A stretch of 64,000 nt of DNA from Ceriagrion tenellum (lineage: Eukaryota > Arthropoda > Insecta > Odonata > Coenagrionidae): the NCBI GenBank assembly GCA_963169105.1, contig OY720633.1, forward strand, positions 163,075,780-163,139,779. The letters are read 5' to 3'. The position numbers were made by a program, and so were the translations under genes. Each line of letters opens with the position of its first letter. Positions within the stretch are counted from its first letter, which is position 1. This document shows positions 56,740-64,000 of this stretch, in pieces. The notes under the pieces were generated by a model. That model made no database searches. It had not been told where the DNA came from and was given only the letters and a program-made list of their open reading frames with translations.

Positions 56740-57130
56740 CACATAAGGTTACAGTAACATTGCACTATGGCTGTGAAAACCTTAGAAACATTGCCAATGC
56801 TGATATAGTGCAGCAGCAGTGTTGAAAAACAAAACTTTATTCACAAGGTTAATTAAGGTTTAAGTAAGGTTGTTTCTGCAATGGTCCTGTTGTGCGTTCT
56901 TGGGGAGAACCGTTAGAACTTTTGGCACACTCATGGATCTTCCACCTTGTTCCAGGAATGCTGCCACATTGCTGCAGCAGCATTGAAGAGACTTCATTGT
57001 AATCGCAGGGTTAATTAATGTTTCCATAAGGTTCCTCCCACCCATTCTTAGAGTTTTTGGTGCATACCAACAGCTCCAAGTATTTTTATAAATGCTGCAG
57101 TAATGCTGCAACAGTGCTGAAACAATGAGG
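56740..57130. repeat. Diverged tandem repeat rich in GCTGCAGCA
   Basis: A unit of about 165 bp appears two to three times, marked by GGTTAATTAA.GTTT..(T)AAGGTT and by a terminal AATGCTGC...GCTGCA.CAG..TTGA block, at ~56,805, ~56,970 and ~57,110. Identity is low. It may be a family of dispersed repeats rather than a true tandem array. Confidence 0.4.
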
Positions 57131-60100
57131 AGGTATTGCTGATATTAATTACAGTTAGAGCAAGTAAATTTCTTCCAGGGTTCTTCTCCATATAAGTCAG
57201 AAAGGAAGATCTAGCTATGCACTGTTGAAAGAAAGTCATATCACATGAGAAAATGATTGTGTGCGATCTCACAGGGTGAATTTTACAAGTGCCATGGTTT
57301 TTCAGTATGGAATGTTGTTATATATTCATTGAAGAAATTTAGGAAACATTTGTGGAATATATTTTTCAAGTGAATAGGTAAGTTATTGATTCTTTTCTCA
57401 GCAATTTCAAGATATTCACTTCCAGTCAAGTACACCTGTACTCTTGGCAAAATGTATGATGTACTGTTTCTTTCTGTAGTGGTAAAAACCTGGTTCAAAT
57501 AGAGTTTGAGTTTAAGATCAAGGAGATAGACTAAAGATGAAAGATGACTTATTTAAGCAAATTTTTTACAGGCAAAGAGGTAAATTATTTTACTTTTTTT
57601 AGTGGGTTGGTCAAATCATCAAGCCGCAAAACAAGATTCCTGTTTCTTTTACAGCAACATGATTTAAGTGGTTGAGTTAAGAATTGTCAGCAAGATGTGT
57701 CATCATTTTTCCTGTTCTCTATTTTCTTTTTGTGAGGTTTTTCACATTTTATAGAGAGACCATAATTTGTGTTCTACTTAAGCCATTCTGCATAAATTTC
57801 ATTTAAGTATATAGAGGTTTTTTAAAAATTTGTCATCCAGTTTAATTAATACTAAGATGTAGTAAAACTGTATCTTTCAAGCATGCTTATGCATCTATTA
57901 GAGCAGCCATTTCAAGTACTAAGGCACAGCTGCCTAAGTTGACTACTCTGAAACTGTATTACAAAACCTTGCAAATGAATTAGAAATGTAGTAGTCTGTA
58001 TGTGAAGATTTATTTTTCAAATAACTTATTTGGGTGGCAAAAGTGTTTCAAAATAGTTTGTTGTCATTTTGAACTTTTAGAATAGATTTTAATTAACCAC
58101 TTGCCTTCTTGTTCTATATTAGACAGAGCAAGGGGTGCAAATGTGGAAGCATGAAGGCACTGTGGAACATCTAGTATCTGGCTTGCAGAGAGCTGCACTA
58201 TAGTGGAATGCGAAGCAAATAGTTGTAGTAGTTTATAACATTTTACCACCCATGGGATAAGATCATAGAGGCTAAGGGTACTTGAAAAGCGGATAGCAAC
58301 AATTTGTCAACCGCAGCTAGGTAACGCCAGACAAATTAATCAAGAGAGTCTCCATCGGGCATTGTTTAAGTGAAAAGAGTCTTTTTCAGGCAGTTTAAGT
58401 GAAAAGTCTTTTTCAATCAGTGAGAGTCCCCATGGGTGAGTGTTTAAGTAAGCACCAGTCTATATCGACCAGTGTTCCAATAAGGGAGAAGATCTGTGGG
58501 AACTGCAGCTCAGAAAGGCACCAAGTGGGCTGGCTATAATCGGGAAACTTCAAATTACGATGGGGAGACCACAGGAATGAGGAGGAGTCACAGATTGCAA
58601 TGCAGGGCATATATGAGGGATAGCTGGCCAGGAATATGGCATGCACCTGTGTGGGGTAGCAATCAAATGGTTGTATGTAAAACTTTTAAGATTTTATGTG
58701 CAATGTAGTGTGAGGTACTGTGAAGTGAAAAGAAGAAGCATTGAAGTGGCTCAATTATTGTAAAGTGTATGGCCTATTTAGGTGTATGAGCCTGAAAAGC
58801 CAATGTCTAGTGAAGGGTAAATTTTGTGTGGTGAAAATTCTATGGTAAAGAAAAGTGTCAAACGTTGTGTGGAGGGATATTTATTTTATTGTATTGTGGT
58901 TTGCTATTTAGTTACCGTGCTATAACTTGAGGGTATGTATAAAAATCAGTCATGATTGTATATGATCAACTAAATAAAAGTATTTTATTTCAACAAAATA
59001 AAAATCAAATTTTAATTAAAAGATTATCTTTATCTATATGGGCAGTCGATGGAGCAGTGGGTAAGGTGGTGGTACATCAAGTTACGTTGCTCAGTTTTTC
59101 AAAACTTTTTAGAGGTAAGTTGTATTTTTTTATGCAGTTCATCTGTCTCATAGGTACCATAATTAAATCATGCAATTAATAAAGGGACATGTAGAGTAGG
59201 TAGCGACAGTTTTATATCAAATCAAAACCAATGGTTTCTTAACATAAATTTCTCAAATTCAAAATAACTAATGTGTGGATAATGTGGAAACATGCACTTA
59301 AGGGTTGTGTGGAAACATTTTCACAATAGCCACATCAGGTGTAATGTTTCTGATACACTTTAGACATTTATTTCAGATGCCTTGGAGGCACATTGGTGGG
59401 AAACCAACAGCCATTTTGAAGATGTTGGATGCAGAAAACATGATTCACCCAATAATGCCCAGATCTTTTTTCTCTTTGAAAATATGATTTAAGTGATTTT
59501 TTTCATTAATACCCAGCATTACTTGTTGGAAAAATAATTTAAAAATTCTAATAACATTATTTAAATAATTATAGGGTGGGTTGTTAATGACCCATTGGGC
59601 ACAACCCCCATGAGTATGTATGTACATATTATCGAGAGTTTTTATCGAGCATTATAAGTTACTTAACTTCAATATTGGTTTTAACTTATAATTTTACCTA
59701 TTAATATAGTTGAATAATTACATATTTAATTATTTTTACTTTTTTCAACAAATTATTTTTTAAAATAATTATAAATGACCTATATAAAAAGGCATAACTC
59801 CGATGTATTAGAGTTAAGTTATTTATTCATGATCATTTTGGTGAGATCAATATCATTCTAAATAAAACAAATAAAAAATTAATAACAATTGATATTTGTT
59901 AAATTTTTCCTACAAGAACACTATTATTTGTTTTGACATAGCAAAGAATTGGCAAGAGTTTAACAAATCCATTGCGTGAATATTCAAAATACGTTTCTCA
60001 CATATGTAAAAAGGCACATAATAGTTTAACCATAGGTTAACTAAAATTCTACAATGCCTTTCCGTATAGATAAAAAACAGAATGAATCTGAGACATGTGA

Positions 60101-60475
60101 AAAAAATTTAAATTATGTAACAATAGATGGACTAGAATTCAATAAATATCTTTCTTGAAGGTACAAAACAACAGGATTCTGACACATTTGAAAAGGCATG
60201 AAATTGTGTACATATAAACCCTGAGAATATAATGCAAAGAAAAAGAAAGAATGAAACTGCATGGTTTTTATCCATATATATGCCTAATCTGACAATGAGT
60301 TCTAATGCACAATTATGAGGTTAAATATCAGCAAAGGTGTAGGTAATGTGAAAACACAAAAAATAATTCTGACTTTGAATAGGAAAATTTTGGATAAAAG
60401 TTACAGCTTCCACTTGAAAAATACCTCTAAAAATCGGCCTTAAAATATTTGAGGTCATGTGTGATAGTCTCAAAA
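57131..60475. other. AT-rich intergenic DNA with a small tandem repeat
   Basis: No gene recognised. A ~28-bp unit GTTTAAGTGAAAAG(AG)TCTTTTTC occurs twice at 58,363-58,419. A run GCAGTCGATGGAGCAGTGGGT at ~59,042 resembles a polymerase III A box, but no B box follows. The stretch 59,480-60,200 is extremely AT-rich. Confidence 0.45.
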
Positions 60476-60479
60476 GCAG

Positions 60480-61375
60480 GTATTATGAAGGGGTACTCCA
60501 CGTATTCGGCATGGCCTGAAAAATTTGCTGTGGCAAACTGGACATTGGCGCCTAGATAGCCCTGTAATAATTAAATGCTGTAACCGGGCTGGCTCCCCAC
60601 TTTATCCACAGAACTTGTTGGACCAGGAAGTTTAAGCTCAGTACCATACTTCTGAAGAATGGTCTGGACTACTTGCCTCCTAAATGATAAGGTATCAAAA
60701 ACTCTTCAATGGCTTTTACTCAGAATCCATGCATTGATCATGGCCACGTCCAGCAACCAAAATAAAATAGGGATATACCATTTCTTCCCTCTTACTGCAA
60801 TTCTATACTCAGCTATAAACCTATCTAGGAGGTCCACAACCCCCACATTTTGCTTGTACTGATCAATTAAATGTGGTTGTGGTACACTAACTTTACCTTT
60901 TTTTGATAGTGAATATCTAGAGACTTGACGGATTGGGTGAATACCGTGAGCATTATACATAACATTCACCAGATTATTATCCTTCCATGAAACTGCATCT
61001 ATATTTTCCACTTTGCTGATTCGTGCCTCCGTTTTCCAATAAGTCATTCCCTTGCCTTTCATGCTTATTGCAGCTGTCTACCCTCCCGAATGGTTTTCAA
61101 ATATGTCATCTAAAGATTGTTTCTCTTTGAAAATTGGATGTTAGCCAGTCCTTCCAGCAAATTTTGAGAAACAATTGGTGGAATATCTTGTTTAAATGGA
61201 CAATCGTTTTTTGGCCTTACTTGATCAGATGTCAAGAGGATAGCCTACCAACTAGTCCAAAGGTATAATATCCGGCATCCTCTTAGCTCAAATGCTGCAG
61301 ATAGGGCTTCATTTGCCCTGTTCAATAGGTGAAACAAAAAACAAATCACAGTCCACAAGCCTATGGGGACTTTAT
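60480..61375 (-). pseudogene. piggyBac-type transposase, C-terminal fragment
   Basis: The minus strand reads KGMTYWKTEARISKVENIDA, SWKDNNLVNVMYNAHGIHP, then QNVGVVDLLDRFIAEYRIAV and RGKKWYIPILFWLLDVAMINA. The VDLLDxFIxEYRI..RGKKWY.PIF.WLLDVA.VNAW block is the signature end of the piggyBac DDE domain, including a catalytic Asp in VDLLD. Upstream (61,100-61,370) a poorly preserved stretch includes ENKVPIGLWTVICFLFHLLN and DQVRPKNDCPFKQ. It is cut off where the Tigger sequence begins on the other strand. Confidence 0.82.
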
Positions 61376-61377
61376 TC

Positions 61378-62655
61378 TCAAGAGCCACTGACAAATTTTT
61401 CGATATGCTAGAACCTGAGTATGACAAGAAGTCTTTTAATGCTGATCGTGTTTATAATGTTGACAAGACAGGGCCCACAGATGTTCAAAGCAAGATCCCA
61501 CATGTGGTTGGACTAAAAGGCAAACGTCAAGTAGGCATCATCACATCAGCAGAGCGAGGTCGACTGTCATTTGCTGCATGAGCGACGGTGGAAATTTCAT
61601 ACCACCGATGATGATCTTCCCCAGAAAAAACTGGACTAATTCTCTCATGAAAAGAGCACCACCAGGAGCAATTGGAAAACGTCACCCCTCTGGTTGGATA
61701 CAAACAGACCTCTTCACTGAGTGGTTTGAATGTCTCATTGCTAAGCCACATCTCACAGATGAGTCTCCCATGTTGTTGATTCTAGACGGGTACTGCAGCC
61801 ATGCCAGAAACCTTGACATTATACTACTGGCAATGAATAACCATTTTGCAATATTAGGCATCCTACCTCACACCTAGAGGTGGGCCAATCTGAAAATTTC
61901 CGCGGTAATTTTCGTATTTGCGGTATTTTCCATAATTTACCGCCTGAAAATAACCCTAATTTACGGTAATAATCACCTCTGTCTCAGATATTTTTCATAC
62001 CAAAATATTCAAAACATTTTATTTTTAGTTAATTCTTAATATATTTAATATAATATTAATTATAAATAAAGGCTCCTACAACTCATTTGTGGAATATTTG
62101 TGGAGCTATCATTTTTGACTCTTTGAACGGAAATTACTCATAAACAAAACAACGCCAAAACAATAGACCGCCGAATTCCGTGCGGGCCGATGTAGTTGTT
62201 TTTAAGTTTTTTTAATTTCTAATACATTAATGTAGCAATAGTAATTGTTTAAATGCCGTTTACCCGTGGCTATTGCTGTTGGATTGTCTAATAAATCCTC
62301 TATTAGCCTTTAATGATAGAAAGTTAAATATAAACGGGAAAGTAAGGTAATTTTCGAAAATTACCGTAATTTACCACGATAATTTACCTCAAATGAAAAT
62401 GACGTTAATCTTCCCATCTCTAATCACGCCTCCCATAAAACACAGTCTCTTGATAAGACGTTTATGGGTACTCTCAAAATCTATTATAGTGCGTACGTTC
62501 GTCAGTTGTAGTGGCACAGTGAAAGGTCCTTAGGACCATACGATATATCTGAACTGTTCGGTAAAGCTTCCCTGCAGTGCCAGACGGCCTCTGTCGCTGC
62601 TAAAGGATTTTCGGAGACCGGGATTTTCCCATGCGACAAGACTGCCATTAACCAT
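61378..62655 (+). pseudogene. Tigger/pogo-type transposase, split by a MITE
   Basis: Plus strand: ATDKFFDMLEPEYDKKSFNA, DRVYNVDKTGPTDVQ (first catalytic Asp in NVDKTG; usually NVDETG), KGKRQVGIITSAERG. After a frame change comes NFIPPMMIFPRKNWTNSLMK, SGWIQTDLFTEWFECLIAKP and PMLLILDGYCSHARNLDII (second Asp in ILDG), then ILPHT at 61,874. The frame resumes at ~62,431 with SHKTQSLDKTFMGTL, IYYSAYVRQL, DISELFGKA and AAKGFSETGIFPCDKTAIN. One frameshift and the insertion inactivate it. The N-terminal DNA-binding domain is missing. Confidence 0.88.
61875..62423. mobile_element. hAT-like MITE (~549 bp) inside the Tigger gene
   Basis: The insert has inverted termini TAGAGGTGGGCCAAT and, on the other end in reverse complement, TAGAGATGGGAAGAT. 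It is flanked by an 8-bp direct repeat, TCACACCT/TCACGCCT (one difference), that interrupts a continuous transposase reading (PHT|SHKTQ). The 8-bp duplication and the TAGAGGTGGG end are typical of hAT elements. Subterminal copies of GGTAATTTTCG and AATTTACCG occur at both ends, suggesting transposase-binding sites. No coding sequence. Confidence 0.85.
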
Positions 62656-62659
62656 TTTC

Positions 62660-62960
62660 TTATAAAACTTCGTTAGTAAAACCGAAACAAAACGTATCAC
62701 AAATTTTATTCGCAAAACTTTTACAATACCGCGTATATACATATAGCATGTCTCCAGACACGACCCGGGTTTCGACGAATGACCGTCATCATCAGGTCGT
62801 CGATTTAATGTTAATTGTTACTATTTAAAAAACAATTTGCAACATTTTTGTCATCATCGTCCTGATGATGACGAAACCCGGGTCGTGTCCGTTTAATTTT
62901 TTTAACGTGGTATTGAGAACGTTTTGTGAATTAAATTTGTTAACCATAGAATACCATCAA
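62660..62960. repeat. Inverted repeat pair carrying hammerhead-like motifs
   Basis: Two arms, ~62,675-62,796 (read on the minus strand) and ~62,862-62,945 (plus strand), share CTGATGATGACG, GAAACCCGGGTCGTGTC, a GGTATTG box and CGTTTTG.GAATTAAA. The minus copy has CTGATGA (62,789-62,795), a bulged base, stem II GACG/CGTC, GAAA (62,770-62,773) and the self-complementary stem III ACCCGGGT with C at the cleavage site. The plus copy (62,862-62,884) has lost stem II. Pairing for stem I is poor in both. It looks like a pair of Penelope-type terminal segments. Confidence 0.65.
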
Positions 62961-63735
62961 GTGACAAAAGACAAAGTTTTATTTAAAATGTATCACATCA
63001 TATTTGATAAAATTATATTGTTGTAACCTTTAAAACATCAGTGTCTGGGAAAAAATACACGAATCCCCTAGTGCTTTTCCTGGGTCCCCCCAGATGTTCA
63101 GGCTCTCAAGTACACCCTTATATCAAACGTACTCCTGTGGGAAATTTCTCACACTAAGGAAAAATTGCAATTATCACATTGGTCATGGTGCTACCACAGA
63201 CGGAACTTTAGGAACAGTTATTTTGCCACTTTGGATATTATTTTTTCTTTCGGCGATTAGAAAATTTTCGTCAGACACATTATTGTTGAGAAGTATTTGA
63301 GAGTTATCATTTCTTATTTCACCAACCTCCCTCATGCCCATCCTAGCTCCACAACTATCTTTAGATAGTTGTGGAGTTGGGCATTGGGATTGCTAAATGC
63401 AGAATTTTCTAGTGGTTTAAAAATTCTCTTAATCAGTTGCGTTCCTTACGTTTTAATATGATATTTTTGAGAAATTTGTTCCAAATATTGTAATTGTAAA
63501 ACGTACTCAGTTGTCTGTATTATGATAAAGACTTTCTGAGACGCGCTTTTGGGGAGAAATAACCCTTCTTTAAACCAAAAAAATAACCTCACCTTCTGTC
63601 GGTCCTCAGTCATTAAACAGGTTGAATACATGCACATGTAAATGTTTTGGAGCCATTAGCCAATTTTTCAGATAGTTTCCGTCTTTCCATTAGATATGCA
63701 CGAAAGATGGTACTACCTACGTCAATAATGAAACA
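62961..63735. other. AT-rich intergenic DNA with a 49-nt hairpin
   Basis: No gene recognised. CTCCACAACTATCT (63,347-63,360) pairs perfectly with AGATAGTTGTGGAG (63,363-63,376). TGCCCA/TGGGCA outside it (63,335-63,340 and 63,378-63,383) extends the stem after a bulge. Confidence 0.6.
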
Positions 63736-63999
63736 CTATGTAAAGGGGCACCTGGCTTTCGTTTGACAGGGCCCCTCAATCCTGCCCAGAATATGTGTAT
63801 GCATTATGGGACAGAAAAATATGATCGGTACATGAGAAATATCATTTGTATCTTCATTGTATGAAGGAATTATGGGTAGACGAGGAGTATTGAGATGACG
63901 GATGTACCTACCCACGCTTCGACCAGAATTGGTCCGAATTGACCCTCCATGGGGCCATGGAGGGTCCATGATTTGATGACGTACTCCGGCAGACCGCAC
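63736..63999 (-). CDS. Partial open frame at the window end (unidentified)
   Basis: A minus-strand frame of 87 codons is open to the window edge and may continue beyond it. It reads MDPPWPHGGSIRTNSG, SVGRYIRHLNTPRLPIIP and NDISHVPIIFFCPIMH, then ends in TAG. It passes through a 26-bp near-perfect palindrome at 63,941-63,966. No family is recognised, and the proline-rich, mixed composition could be an exon, transposon sequence or chance. Confidence 0.25.
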   Translation of the reverse strand: MRSAGVRHQIMDPPWPHGGSIRTNSGRSVGRYIRHLNTPRLPIIPSYNEDTNDISHVPIIFFCPIMHTHILGRIEGPCQTKARCPFT

Positions 64000-64000
64000 G

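Noticed and set aside
59042..59075. tRNA or SINE start (A-box-like GGAGCAGTGGGT)
   Set aside because: No B box or cloverleaf follows within the expected distance.
60706..61062. Host gene with 118-codon frame
   Set aside because: It is the C-terminal part of a piggyBac transposase (VDLLDRFIAEYRI, RGKKWY), not a host gene.
63000..64000. Telomeric or rDNA sequence
   Set aside because: No TTAGG repeats or conserved ribosomal RNA segments were seen here or elsewhere in the window.

Overview
The window is eukaryotic, AT-rich, repeat-dominated DNA. It most probably comes from an arthropod, likely an insect. This rests on the mix of degenerate transposons: Penelope-like elements with GIY-YIG endonuclease, a CR1/L2-type LINE, gypsy and copia remnants, piggyBac, Tigger/pogo and a hAT-like MITE. 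The species cannot be named from sequence alone. There is no sign of bacterial operons, and no complete host gene or complete autonomous transposon is visible.

Layout. (1) Positions 1-~21,150 are a satellite array with a ~189-bp monomer. It runs forward (1-~4,730), degenerates at an edge (~4,560-5,030), flips to reverse orientation (5,031-8,331), flips back at ~8,340, and runs forward to a second degenerate edge at ~20,640-21,150. The two forward edges are homologous to each other. The core carries a near-identical 3,962-bp tandem duplication of 21 monomers and smaller 3- and 5-monomer duplications. Two monomer subfamilies (here called A and B) are regionally segregated. (2) Positions 21.3-32.5 kb are mostly unique, AT-rich DNA with a MITE candidate, a few possible host exons (best at 31,670-31,860, minus strand) and a strong 81-nt hairpin (29,319-29,399). 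(3) Positions 32.5-46.6 kb are a transposon graveyard: Penelope-like copy 1, a piggyBac N-terminal fragment, a nearly full-length but decayed CR1/L2-like LINE on the minus strand (ORF1 with a possible SGNH domain, endonuclease, reverse transcriptase, 3' tail), a copia fragment, and Penelope-like copy 2 flanked by inverted terminal repeats. (4) Positions 49-56.5 kb are a nest of insertions. A gypsy-type pol plus 3' LTR is broken by a ~1.3-kb insertion full of CCAGTGA motifs and by a 149-bp Penelope-derived mini-element with a 12-bp target duplication. The nest is bracketed by LINE fragments on the minus strand and followed by a Tigger scrap. (5) Positions 60.5-63 kb hold a piggyBac C-terminal fragment (minus) abutting a Tigger/pogo transposase (plus), itself split by a hAT-like MITE, and then an inverted pair of hammerhead-ribozyme-like motifs.

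Nothing here forms a working pathway. The main biological content is the architecture of the satellite array and the nested history of mobile elements, several carrying recognisable hammerhead ribozyme cores.
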